DNA from: Mucilaginibacter tundrae
GTDB taxonomy: Bacteria; Bacteroidota; Bacteroidia; Sphingobacteriales; Sphingobacteriaceae
Assembly (NCBI RefSeq): GCF_013408825.1
Contig: NZ_JACCBZ010000005.1
Span: 372,001 to 436,000 of the forward strand
DNA length: 64,000 nt
Direction: 5' to 3'
Position numbers and translations under genes: made by a program. Below, piece by piece: positions 47,221 to 55,185 of this stretch (position 1 is its first letter; each line of letters opens with the position of its first letter). The notes below the pieces were generated by a model. That model saw nothing but the letters and a program-made list of their open reading frames with translations. It was not told the DNA's origin and did not search any database.

Positions 47221-47385
47221 TTAAAAAATATTACTTGAGGTCGTGACTACAACAATTGTAGTATTTGTCGGGTCTGTTCCCGTAGTCTCCGTAATATTGG
47301 CATTGCCGGGGTTACCACTCATACCTTGGAACCGATATCTGGTTCGTGTCTTTTTCTTGAGATGTTTGATTAATAAGTTTTTCAT
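47221..47385 (-). CDS. Putative RiPP (LanB-type) precursor peptide, 54 residues
   Basis: This is a small ORF. The first 20 residues are strongly basic (MKNLLIKHLKKKTRTRYRF) and would be the leader. The rest is a neutral, Ser/Thr-rich tail: nine Thr and two Ser among residues 32-51, with TETTGTDPTNTT and VVVTTSSNIF. It contains no cysteine. It is divergent from a LytS/LytTR pair, and a full LanB-type dehydratase is encoded 1.9 kb away. That makes it the obvious substrate for dehydration of Ser/Thr. Without Cys, lanthionine rings cannot form, so the product would be a linear dehydroamino-acid peptide or be processed otherwise. A TATGTTTG promoter element lies 31 bp upstream. Confidence 0.6.
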   Translation of the reverse strand: MKNLLIKHLKKKTRTRYRFQGMSGNPGNANITETTGTDPTNTTIVVVTTSSNIF

Positions 47386-47415
47386 AACAGTAACTTTTTA
47401 ACCAAATTATCGGTA

Positions 47416-47423
47416 CAAACATA
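47416..47423 (-). promoter_or_regulatory. Putative -7 promoter element for the precursor peptide gene
   Basis: TATGTTTG on the minus strand matches the Bacteroidota -7 consensus TAnnTTTG and would give a ~25-nt leader. No good -33 TTTG at 19-21 bp is seen, which could mean that transcription needs an activator such as the adjacent LytTR regulator. Confidence 0.4.
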
Positions 47424-47476
47424 GAGGCAAGATTTTGTTACATGCACGACCAATTGCCCTGTAAATACTACCCGTG

Positions 47477-48571
47477 ATGATTTTCAGATTACAATCCCTG
47501 TATACCGATGCTTCAGATAGAAAGATTATTTTCTATCATGTGGCGGGCTGGGTTTTGTTTATATTTTATGAAATATCCTTCATTTACTTTTCTACCGGTC
47601 AGCTTTCGCACCCTTTAAGTTATGTGATTTTTTATGGGCTCAATATGGCTTTGTTCTATGTTAATGCAGGATTTATATTGCCATTTTCATTCAGATCAGC
47701 CCATCATAGATATTTCAGTTGCGCCGGGTCGATTATTATAGAGCTGGTTATTTATCTGGCCATAAAGTATTGGTTAGACAGGCTGCTGACCGTTATCGCG
47801 CAGGGCCACAGCCGGGAAGTAAGCGTTACCACCAGTTATTTATTTGTAAATTTGTGGCGAGGCCTGTACTTCGTTGGTTTCAGTACGGCTTATTGGCTGA
47901 TTTTACGGGCAATGGCTTTTCGCAAAAGAGCTGCTGACGCCGAAAGAGTACAATTAACTACCTTGAAAGAAAATGCGGAGCTGGGAAGAAATCTGGCAGA
48001 AGCGAAGAATGCTTATTTACAGCATCAAATCAATCCGCATTTTTTATTTAATACCTTAACTTTTATCTATAATACTTATCGCAAATTGTCGTTCCAGGCG
48101 GCTGAATGTGTTTTACTGCTCGTGGAGATAATGCGTTATACAGCTGAGGAAGGCGAAATAGATGGAAAGACGGAGCTTATTACAGAAATAGAACAGATAC
48201 AGAACTTCATCGCGCTCAACCAGCTTCGTTTTGATTACCAACTATATATTGATTTTGAAGTCAAAGGTAATTTTGATGATTGCCGTATAATCCCTTTAAT
48301 TTTGCTGACACTGACTGAGAATATTTTTAAGCATGGTTATTTAAAAAGAAAAGCTGTACCAGCCAAATTATATATATCGCTGGATGAAGTTGGGCAACTC
48401 AACTTTGTCAGCTGGAACTTAAAAAAAAATGAAAGCCAAAATAAGCGTATCCGGTCAATTGGCATTAAAAATGTAATTAAAAGACTAGACTATAGTTATA
48501 AAGAACAATATTCATTGCATATAAAGGATGATGCAGATGGTTTTGGCGTGGAATTAAAGATCCGTTTATGA
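47477..48571 (+). CDS. LytS-type membrane sensor histidine kinase
   Basis: This sensor kinase has several N-terminal membrane helices (~20-150; VAGWVLFIFYEISFIYF, SYVIFYGLNMALFYVNAGFIL). It has the His_kinase signature HQINPHFLFNTL (His ~188) and a C-terminal ATPase domain with ILLTLTENIFKHG and IGIKNVIKRL. The GTG at 47474 and ATG at 47477 are adjacent; I take the ATG. Its stop overlaps the LytTR regulator start by 4 nt. It is divergent from the precursor peptide, which suggests control of peptide production, perhaps by sensing the product or another cell-envelope signal. Confidence 0.9.
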   Translation: MIFRLQSLYTDASDRKIIFYHVAGWVLFIFYEISFIYFSTGQLSHPLSYVIFYGLNMALFYVNAGFILPFSFRSAHHRYFSCAGSIIIELVIYLAIKYWLDRLLTVIAQGHSREVSVTTSYLFVNLWRGLYFVGFSTAYWLILRAMAFRKRAADAERVQLTTLKENAELGRNLAEAKNAYLQHQINPHFLFNTLTFIYNTYRKLSFQAAECVLLLVEIMRYTAEEGEIDGKTELITEIEQIQNFIALNQLRFDYQLYIDFEVKGNFDDCRIIPLILLTLTENIFKHGYLKRKAVPAKLYISLDEVGQLNFVSWNLKKNESQNKRIRSIGIKNVIKRLDYSYKEQYSLHIKDDADGFGVELKIRL

Positions 48572-49299
48572 ATTTAAAGTGCTATGTTGTTGATGACGAG
48601 TATCATTCGGTTGAATTGTTGGTTGAGTATATCGAAAAAACAGCGGGTCTTGAATTGCAGGGTTTCTCTACCAATCCGTTGACCGCACTTAATGAGGTTA
48701 CAGGAGGACATCCGCCGGATATCACCTTTTTAGATGTTGATATGCCTGAATTATCCGGGATGGAATTCGCGAGCCTGACTAACCTCTATACAACGATCAT
48801 ATTCACGACATCGTTTCGGGAATTTGCTGTTGAGGCTTTTGAAAAGGAGGCTTTAGATTTTATGCTGAAGCCAATTGCTTACAGCCGGTTTCGCAAATGT
48901 ATTCAACGTGTTCAGCGTATCGTTTCGCAAAAGCACAGTCCAAATGAACAAAAAAGAACTTTCTTTTTTGTCAAAGCGGATGTCCGGGGTAAGATGATCA
49001 AAGTCATTATCGATGACATCATGTATATTGAGGGCGCACAGAATTATATCAAGGTTCACCTGGTTTCCGGAACGATTATGCCTTATTTGACAGTAGCCGA
49101 AATTGAGCAATACCTTCCTAGAGAGCAGTTTTCCAGGATCCATCAATCATTTATCGTTAATAATGACCGTATCAAAACAGTTGAACAGAACCGCCTTACA
49201 CTTGAAAATGATATCAGCTTAAATCTCGGCAGAAATTTTAAGGAGCCATTTCTGATTAAGGTGAATGATTTGTTGTTAAAATCCCGGCGCAAATATTAA
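48568..49299 (+). CDS. LytTR-family response regulator
   Basis: This is a two-domain regulator of 243 residues. The receiver domain (~1-120) has DDEYHSVELL acidic residues, the phospho-acceptor Asp ~56 in FLDVDMPELSG, and a conserved Lys in DFMLKPI. The C-terminal LytTR DNA-binding domain (~135-240) has IMYIEGAQNYIKVHL and FSRIHQSFIVN. It is translationally coupled to the LytS kinase upstream. Its stop is 1 bp from the LanB stop on the other strand, so the two transcription units converge tightly and could interfere with each other. Confidence 0.93.
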   Translation: MNLKCYVVDDEYHSVELLVEYIEKTAGLELQGFSTNPLTALNEVTGGHPPDITFLDVDMPELSGMEFASLTNLYTTIIFTTSFREFAVEAFEKEALDFMLKPIAYSRFRKCIQRVQRIVSQKHSPNEQKRTFFFVKADVRGKMIKVIIDDIMYIEGAQNYIKVHLVSGTIMPYLTVAEIEQYLPREQFSRIHQSFIVNNDRIKTVEQNRLTLENDISLNLGRNFKEPFLIKVNDLLLKSRRKY

Positions 49300-49300
49300 C

Positions 49301-52300
49301 TCAGCGCTTTGCTGCTATAGCTTTCATAGATAATTTGTATTTGTAGAGGCAGTAATATATGATCAGCTCCTGGTGTCTCTGCCGGTCTATAAAAATCCGG
49401 TTGAGGTGCATATGCACCAAGTCTGCCAATATTTGGTTTTTGCGTTTTGGAGAGGAACCGGATAATGCTTTCAGGATTGAGGTAGCGGTTTGCCGGAATT
49501 GTTTCATTTGTTGTACGAGATTCAGTTTTTCAAAATAATCAGTGCTAGCAAGCAGTTGCTGCACCTCAGCTTTGATAGCCCTGTTTTTTAAATCCAGATC
49601 AACTTTTAACGCTTTGTCCTGTGCAAATTCGGCATAGAAGACATTGACCATCTGTTGCAGAAACACAAGCTGATCATTTAAATCCGGTAAAAACATATTT
49701 AATAATTGCGAAACAGATTTAAAACCAAGACTATGATACGGATATTTAAATGATTTCAACCGGCTTGCCTTAATATAATGCATTACCAGTTCGCTGCTAG
49801 CATGAAAGAACTCCTCTACCAGTTGGATCAGATCCGGGCCATAGCGTTCCATTTCCCTGCGATAGGTGTCTGCCTGGTAGTCGCGGATCAGATGATACTG
49901 TACCGCGCCGGATAGCTGCTTTTTTAATTGCAACAATACTTCGCCGATCAATTCTTCAGGGAGCCTCAGCCTTAAACGGATATGGTATGCGGAATCCCGG
50001 AAGCGGATGAAAAACCAGGACTGCAGTTTTCCAGCTTGTTTTTGTAGAAAAGGGAGTATCCTTTTTGTGAGTAACTCGTTAGAAAAATCGGGGTTGCAAT
50101 ACAGTTTTAAATAAAGCCACTTGCTACCAATAATATATGTTTGCTGCATATTTATTGACTGTACTGGCTTGACATTTTGCGTACCCGTATACACCGTATC
50201 TTCACTGTATAAGACGCCGACAAATTGGTTAACTATTGGGAGGCCTTCCTGATTTAAAAGTAAAGAGTTTTTTGGTGAAAAGTATTCCTGCATAACCGCA
50301 GTCTCCATAGTTCTCAGACATTGTATCAGGAACCTGACTTCTTCTTTTTCGACAGTGTTAAAAACCAATTGCTGATCTGATCTGCTAAGCGCGATGACAG
50401 CGGGAATATGGCGTTTTTGCTGGATGTCTTGGAAGTATATGATCCCGTCTTCGTCACTTGATGAACCTATCAATTTTAAGTCAACAACAGACAAATGCCA
50501 GGTAGCGGCAGATAAAATCGTATTTTTAAAAACGACCCTTGGGTAATATGCCAGTCCTGGAAAATATTGCGCCAACTCGAATAAATAGTTCGCATGCAGA
50601 CCCTGATGCTGCAAATCACAGAGGATCCTGAAGACAGCAAGCTCATTACGGGTATAATTATAGGCAGAACTAAGGCGAGGAACGATCACTTTTTGCAACA
50701 CCTCCGATTCCAGGATCACCTTGTCGTTGACGACAGAGACCCATAGGTCTGAAAGCCTAATTTGGTTTTCGACTGGTAATGTTGAATACGCATTGACCAT
50801 GATTTCGTAATCGTAACTATGTTGCCTTCGATTAATGTTATCGGTGTGTGAATCTGAAAGTTGCCCGATCTCTGCGAATATAACTTCCTGGTTTGCAGAC
50901 TGTTCCTGGTGGGCGATTGTTTTACTAAGGTTATTTATTTCCTTACTCCATAAGGTAAAACGCCCGATTAGGGCTGTTGCTGATGTGCCGCTGACCGCTT
51001 CAATGAACAGGCCTTCATTAACAATCCTGAATAAAACAGCCAAGGATGGGGCAGAGGGCAAGTCTGTGGGAGAACGAATAGCATTCAGGTCATCATCTTT
51101 TAATTGCAGACTATCGGTAAACCCGGTTTTGTCTGTCCATTTATTAAAAAGCAACCGGTGAGCATCAGACCATTCCTGGTGGATAAGCTTATCTTGCTGA
51201 ATATTAAAGTTGATATGCTGCAGTAATTCAGACTGATGCTGTTGCTGGGTAAGGGATCCGTAGCCAATTCCAATCTCCGGGTCAATCGCCTCTAATAACC
51301 GAACCTTTTGTCGGTCATACTTAAGTTTAAAAGCCGCAATGAATTGTTGAAAATTAGCTGAAACGGCTGATTTGGATAACGTTTTCAAGGCGTTCAGTCC
51401 ATCGTGAATGTCCCGTTGATAACCGGTGGATAGCTTTCCCTCGCTTACCGTTTTTTCCAGCCCGGCATAGAAAAAAGGCAAGGAGCTTCTCACACGGTAG
51501 GGCATAAGGTTCTCTAATTGTTTACGTATATCAAGAAGGGTATCCGCCCCCGGAAAGACTGCTGTTTCCAGTTGCTTCATAATTAGATCCAAGCTTTTAG
51601 GAAGAATTGAACCTGCAATTCCAGGCATGCTTATTAACCTGTTCAGATAATCGCCGCCAACAATATTTACGTGTGTTGACGGTATAATTAATTGTGCTTC
51701 TGTTAGAAAATTAAAGTATTCCGCCGCATCATTAAAGGCGACTCCGGTTATGTTTTGGATAAAAGCTATTATATCGCCGGCATCACACTCTCCCCGGTTG
51801 CAATAGGTTATTATCGCTTGAATAATCGAATTGCTTTGATAAGCTTCCAGATCAAATATTGCCTTAGATTTTTGTTCGCTATGGCTTGTTTTAATGAAAC
51901 GAAAATCCTTTCCTTCTTTATAAAGTGAGCTATTAGCGCGATAACGCTCATTCCATACGTTTCCAGTTAATGATTTGGCTAACTGAAGGACAATTTCCTG
52001 GTCAAGGTTTAAATGAAGCTTCTTTGTTCGGTCATTCAGGATCAATGAAGTTTCACTGCCCCAACCGGTAAGAGAAAAAGATGAAAAGCCGCCAAAAGGG
52101 GTCGGGCGGAAAGTCATCCGGTTATAATATCGTTTTACGCTTAATTGTTCTTTGGCCGACAATAATTCAAAGCAAAATTTTTTATTTTCTAATGCGTTAT
52201 AGAGCTGTGGGCTGGCTAAATATAAAGCAGATTGAAATGACGGAAATTGGATAATTGCGTTGACCTTTTCGATATTGTAGCTTTTAAAGCTAAGTGCTGG

Positions 52301-52342
52301 ACTTCTGAGTATGAGTTGATCTAAAAAATTGTAATTATTCAT
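49301..52342 (-). CDS. LanB-type lantibiotic dehydratase, full length
   Basis: In characterised class I lanthipeptides this enzyme dehydrates Ser and Thr of a precursor peptide by tRNA-dependent glutamylation and elimination. The 1013-residue protein has the N-terminal Lant_dehydr_N domain: LILRSPALSF start, KRYYNRMTFRPTPFGGFSSF, and NLDQEIVLQLAKSLTG. The C-terminal thiopeptide-type/SpaB_C elimination domain (~730-1000) has SWFFIRFRDSAYHIRLRLRLP and YQADTYRREMERYGPDLIQL. Both halves are fused, as in true LanB. No LanC cyclase, LanT transporter or protease is nearby, and the only plausible substrate is the Cys-free peptide at 47221-47385. The operon seems monocistronic. Confidence 0.9.
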   Translation of the reverse strand: MNNYNFLDQLILRSPALSFKSYNIEKVNAIIQFPSFQSALYLASPQLYNALENKKFCFELLSAKEQLSVKRYYNRMTFRPTPFGGFSSFSLTGWGSETSLILNDRTKKLHLNLDQEIVLQLAKSLTGNVWNERYRANSSLYKEGKDFRFIKTSHSEQKSKAIFDLEAYQSNSIIQAIITYCNRGECDAGDIIAFIQNITGVAFNDAAEYFNFLTEAQLIIPSTHVNIVGGDYLNRLISMPGIAGSILPKSLDLIMKQLETAVFPGADTLLDIRKQLENLMPYRVRSSLPFFYAGLEKTVSEGKLSTGYQRDIHDGLNALKTLSKSAVSANFQQFIAAFKLKYDRQKVRLLEAIDPEIGIGYGSLTQQQHQSELLQHINFNIQQDKLIHQEWSDAHRLLFNKWTDKTGFTDSLQLKDDDLNAIRSPTDLPSAPSLAVLFRIVNEGLFIEAVSGTSATALIGRFTLWSKEINNLSKTIAHQEQSANQEVIFAEIGQLSDSHTDNINRRQHSYDYEIMVNAYSTLPVENQIRLSDLWVSVVNDKVILESEVLQKVIVPRLSSAYNYTRNELAVFRILCDLQHQGLHANYLFELAQYFPGLAYYPRVVFKNTILSAATWHLSVVDLKLIGSSSDEDGIIYFQDIQQKRHIPAVIALSRSDQQLVFNTVEKEEVRFLIQCLRTMETAVMQEYFSPKNSLLLNQEGLPIVNQFVGVLYSEDTVYTGTQNVKPVQSINMQQTYIIGSKWLYLKLYCNPDFSNELLTKRILPFLQKQAGKLQSWFFIRFRDSAYHIRLRLRLPEELIGEVLLQLKKQLSGAVQYHLIRDYQADTYRREMERYGPDLIQLVEEFFHASSELVMHYIKASRLKSFKYPYHSLGFKSVSQLLNMFLPDLNDQLVFLQQMVNVFYAEFAQDKALKVDLDLKNRAIKAEVQQLLASTDYFEKLNLVQQMKQFRQTATSILKALSGSSPKRKNQILADLVHMHLNRIFIDRQRHQELIIYYCLYKYKLSMKAIAAKR

Positions 52343-52719
52343 GGCGTATATATTTCATATTCAACCTAAGTATGTGGTAACGCCACTTTTATTAAGCCGA
52401 GTTAAAGAGATCTTTAATGTCGATTCGGCATCTGAGATATTTAGTTCTACACATGTAGTTGATAACTTGATGTGTTTCTAGTAATAGTAAATCATAAAAC
52501 AATGGAAATGAACCAAAAGATGATCTTATAACTAAATGATTAGCTTAGAAAGGAAGGGTTCAGATAAATGAGTAAGAAGAATTTAGAATTGATGGCGTGC
52601 TTGATTATTTAAGAAAATTATAAATTAGCTTCAGTTCCAAGAGATACATATTGTCGCCCAGATATGGATCAACGAAAACTGACTACTAACTAGTGAAAAA
52701 AGAAACTTTAGTATTGTTT
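52343..52719. other. Intergenic stretch between LanB start and XRE regulator stop
   Basis: This AT-rich gap upstream of lanB must contain its promoter, but I see no convincing TAnnTTTG/TTTG pair on the minus strand. A 46-codon plus-strand ORF starting at 52341 overlaps the lanB start codon and is probably chance. No further precursor-like ORF was found here. Confidence 0.4.
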
Positions 52720-53031
52720 CTACTTACTTTTAGGGCCTCTTTTCTTTTTCTCCTTTACAGAAACATCGAAGTTTTCATTTAAAACGAGATTAAAGTCAAA
52801 CTCGAACAAATCTTTTGGATAATGTCCTAACGCTAAAGCAACGGAAACAATGGAAGATAAAGTCGAACCATTTTTACCATTTTCGATACGATAAATTTGA
52901 TTTGTTTCGACGTTAGCAATGGTCGCTAATTCTTGTTGTGTTAATTTTTTTTCTAACCGTAGTTCTTTTACCTTTTTTCCAAAAGCAAGTTCATATTCTT
53001 TGTTACGGTTATTCACATCGTGAATTTGCAA
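52720..53031 (-). CDS. XRE-family helix-turn-helix regulator
   Basis: This 103-residue protein has an XRE/Cro-type DNA-binding domain: KVKELRLEKKLTQQELATIA, then NVETNQIYRIENGKNGSTLS, then a C-terminal acidic and basic tail (VKEKKKRGPKSK). The start appears to be TTG at 53031, with GGAG five bases upstream, a rare Shine-Dalgarno for this phylum; a GTG at 53016 is an alternative. A perfect 11-bp inverted repeat lies 15 bp upstream, suggesting autoregulation. Such single-domain regulators are common in mobile islands. Confidence 0.85.
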   Translation of the reverse strand: MQIHDVNNRNKEYELAFGKKVKELRLEKKLTQQELATIANVETNQIYRIENGKNGSTLSSIVSVALALGHYPKDLFEFDFNLVLNENFDVSVKEKKKRGPKSK

Positions 53032-53045
53032 TCAATCTCCATTGT

Positions 53046-53071
53046 TTATTTCGTCATATTTGACGAAATAA
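53046..53071. promoter_or_regulatory. Palindromic operator upstream of the XRE regulator
   Basis: TTATTTCGTCA and TGACGAAATAA are perfect inverted arms around TATT. They lie 15 bp before the regulator's start codon, a place where bound repressor would block transcription. Confidence 0.65.
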
Positions 53072-53261
53072 TTATATTTGTTTATATTGCATTGATTTAA
53101 AGGTGATGTCTATTTTGAAATAGATGAAATAAGTTATCAGCAAATAGTATTTTTGTGATTGCTTCTTTTAAATTAAGAGTGATCGCTACGAGCCTCGCCA
53201 CGAAATCTGGTAAATTTCTAACTCCGCGAGTGTAGGTGCAGCGACCGAACCCTATAATATC

Positions 53262-53367
53262 AATAGGGCCGGCGCTCGCTTATGTCTTCTGTGGAGGCTA
53301 TTTTGAAAAAAATAGTGGGCTTACCAGAGCCACGTGACATTAGACTTTGCGGGTATCCGGCCCTATT
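53262..53367. other. Structured intergenic element with long-range 11-bp complementarity
   Basis: AATAGGGCCGG (53262-53272) is the exact reverse complement of CCGGCCCTATT (53357-53367). Inside are a CTATTTT/AAAATAG hairpin and a local CCCTAT/ATAGGG hairpin that would compete with the long stem. No ORF fits. The 53072-53430 gap lies before the ECF sigma gene, so a structured leader or small RNA is possible. I recognise no known family. Confidence 0.4.
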
Positions 53368-53430
53368 AATAAATATGGCCGCAATCCGATCTAAAGGCTT
53401 GTAATTGAAAAATCAATTAACAAAGCAGCT

Positions 53431-54030
53431 ATGGGTCGGGACAATCTAAATCTTTCTTTTCTAGTTGAACAATTACAACAAGGCAATGAGGCAGCCTTTA
53501 CTGCGCTATATGATTTGTTTAGCAAACCGCTTTATAGAAATATGCTGCGTCTGGTAAAAGACGAAGCTATTGCCGAAGAATTATTACAAGACCTGTTCAT
53601 GAAAATTTGGGAGAGCAGGGAAACCATTAGTGTAGAAGGTTCTTTTAAATCGTTTTTATATAAGGTGGCTCAAAATCTGGTCTATGGGCATTTTAGAAAG
53701 ATCGCTAAAAATAACCGTTTAGTTGAACGAATGATTTCCAATGCGGTCGGGTTTGATCCAACAGCGGAAGACGTCATGATCAGGAAAGAAAGCCATATCC
53801 TATTAAGATCAGCTATTGAGAGTTTATCCCCGCAACGGAAACAAGTTTATACTTTATGTAAGCTGGAAGGCAAGAGCTACGAAGAAGCAGGACATGAGTT
53901 AGGTGTATCTCCATCTACCATCCGGGATCATATTGTAAAGGGGAACAAAGCAGTAAAAAGATACCTCGATCTCAACCGTGATATAGCAGTGCTATTTATA
54001 ACAATACAACTGTTGGATCATTTGAAATAA
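53431..54030 (+). CDS. ECF-type RNA polymerase sigma factor
   Basis: This 199-residue sigma-70 family protein has the two conserved regions only. Region 2 (~10-95) reads GNEAAFTALYDLFSKPLYR, EELLQDLFMKIWESRE and FKSFLYKVAQNLVYGHFRK. Region 4 (~125-185) reads ALIESLSPQRKQVYTLCKLEG-like sequence (AIESLSPQRKQVYTL) and SYEEAGHELGVSPSTIRDHI. In this phylum such ECF factors usually precede a FecR anti-sigma factor and a SusC/SusD pair. Here neither follows; the next gene is DinB on the opposite strand. It is therefore an orphan, perhaps separated from its partners by rearrangement near the integrase site. Confidence 0.92.
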   Translation: MGRDNLNLSFLVEQLQQGNEAAFTALYDLFSKPLYRNMLRLVKDEAIAEELLQDLFMKIWESRETISVEGSFKSFLYKVAQNLVYGHFRKIAKNNRLVERMISNAVGFDPTAEDVMIRKESHILLRSAIESLSPQRKQVYTLCKLEGKSYEEAGHELGVSPSTIRDHIVKGNKAVKRYLDLNRDIAVLFITIQLLDHLK

Positions 54031-54063
54031 TGTAATCAAGCATATATTTTTATAAAAAAAAAC

Positions 54064-54092
54064 AAACAACAATTAATTACTAATTGTTGTTT
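54064..54092 (-). terminator. Terminator hairpin between convergent sigma factor and dinB
   Basis: AAACAACAATTA and TAATTGTTGTTT form a perfect 12-bp stem. On the minus strand it is followed by a run of nine Ts, so it should terminate the dinB-like transcript; on the plus strand the T-tract is short. Confidence 0.65.
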
Positions 54093-54185
54093 GGTTATCG
54101 GCAAGCATTCTCGCTTGTCATTGTGATAAGGTTTCCTCTAAAAATCAACTAAGAATTGTGGTTTTGTAGTAAGAAGAGGAAACGG

Positions 54186-54665
54186 TTAATCTTTTTCTAA
54201 AAAGGCCTGCATATCTTCAGGCATAGGATAATTTCCGCACTGTCTTCTCAAAAGCACAATCTCACCTAAATGAAAAGATAAATGTGTTGACATGTCCAAT
54301 ATCTTTCTAAATTTAAGTTCAAAATCCAATTCACTTAATGACAAAGTTGACGCTATAGTCTTAATTTTACTTATTTGATTATCAAAAATGCGAACTGCGT
54401 TATCTATATCACTTTGCTCATTTGGCAACTCTGTTTTAATCCAGGTATCTATTTCCGAAAAATGTTTTTCTGTCTTCTTGCCTTCTGCCAATGATAATTC
54501 GTTTTCTTGCCAGAGAATTAGATGATTAAGAATTTGCCAAATGTTTTTTGACGTCCCCGGAGGCATGCAAGTAACGGTAACAACACTTAGGCTTTTAAAT
54601 ACTTTAAATGTGTCAAAAACTTCAGAAAAAATGGGCTCAAATTGTATAGTATGCAGATTAGACAT
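54186..54665 (-). CDS. DinB family protein
   Basis: This 159-residue four-helix-bundle protein belongs to the DinB/DUF664-like group. Its pattern is NIWQILNHLILWQENELSLAEG near the N-terminus and MSTHLSFHLGEIVLLRRQCG near the C-terminus. The histidines in these blocks would form the metal site of the family. Some relatives are thiol-dependent transferases or damage-inducible proteins; the actual reaction is unknown. It is convergent with the ECF sigma gene. Confidence 0.8.
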   Translation of the reverse strand: MSNLHTIQFEPIFSEVFDTFKVFKSLSVVTVTCMPPGTSKNIWQILNHLILWQENELSLAEGKKTEKHFSEIDTWIKTELPNEQSDIDNAVRIFDNQISKIKTIASTLSLSELDFELKFRKILDMSTHLSFHLGEIVLLRRQCGNYPMPEDMQAFLEKD

Positions 54666-54781
54666 AGGGATTAATTTGGTGATAAGAATGAATAGTTAAA
54701 AGTAAGTCTTTAAGAGTTTTTTTAATGAGTTTTTATAACATATTATGAGCCTGGGTGTTTTTCGAATCATAATACTTAGGT

Positions 54782-54820
54782 TGAAAGGTCCGGGCAGCGA
54801 GTGCTAGGGCCTTTCATTTT
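54782..54820 (+). terminator. Orphan terminator-like hairpin
   Basis: TGAAAGG and CCTTTCA pair around a GC-rich loop and are followed by TTTTT on the plus strand. No plus-strand gene ends just upstream, so it may be a leftover from a removed gene. Confidence 0.5.
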
Positions 54821-54943
54821 TACATGCCAACTATATTTCTGAGGTAAAAAATGATGGACATATTATGGAAATTCGTGTTCGCGTTCCAGCTCACCAATGG
54901 CATCAAAGATCATCGATCAGAATTGTCAGCTATTAATACAACA

Positions 54944-54990
54944 AAGGACTGAAAATCCTTGTGTCCCTGGTTCGAATCCAGGTGGTACCA
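54944..54990 (+). tRNA. 3' fragment of a tRNA-Phe (GAA), probable attachment site
   Basis: A perfect anticodon arm is present: AAGGA, loop CTGAAAA with anticodon GAA, TCCTT. A perfect T-arm follows (CCTGG, TTCGAAT, CCAGG), then the 3' acceptor strand TGGTACC and discriminator A. The 5' acceptor strand and D-arm are absent: no GGTACCA occurs in the preceding ~90 bases. A 3'-only tRNA piece directly upstream of a tyrosine recombinase gene is the usual footprint of integration into a tRNA gene. Confidence 0.75.
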
Positions 54991-54996
54991 CAAAAT

Positions 54997-55033
54997 AAAA
55001 AAAGGTCTTTTTCATTAGAAAAAGGTCTTTTTT
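54997..55033 (+). terminator. Terminator downstream of the tRNA fragment
   Basis: An A-run, GGTC, T5, CATTAG, A5, GGTC and T6 can fold into a long hairpin (with G-U pairs between the two GGTC blocks) ending in Ts. It probably travelled with the tRNA 3' end. Confidence 0.55.
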
Positions 55034-55185
55034 CGTATATTTGGGCACTTTCTAATGGCAATTGCCAACTGTCAGGAACGATCCGTTTCGATAGCTTTTA
55101 CATAATTTTTTGTTGAACCTTACGAAAAAAGGGCACAAATAGGGCACAAAACTATTTGGCGTTTTTTCGCCAAACAAACAATGTT

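Noticed and set aside
52341..52481. 46-codon plus-strand ORF overlapping the lanB start, considered as a second precursor peptide
   Set aside because: It has no Ser/Thr/Cys-rich core, no leader-like basic segment and no promoter element, and its overlap with the lanB start codon suggests chance.
54907..54990. Complete tRNA-Phe gene
   Set aside because: The 3' half is perfect, but no D-arm or complementary 5' acceptor strand (GGTACCA) exists upstream.
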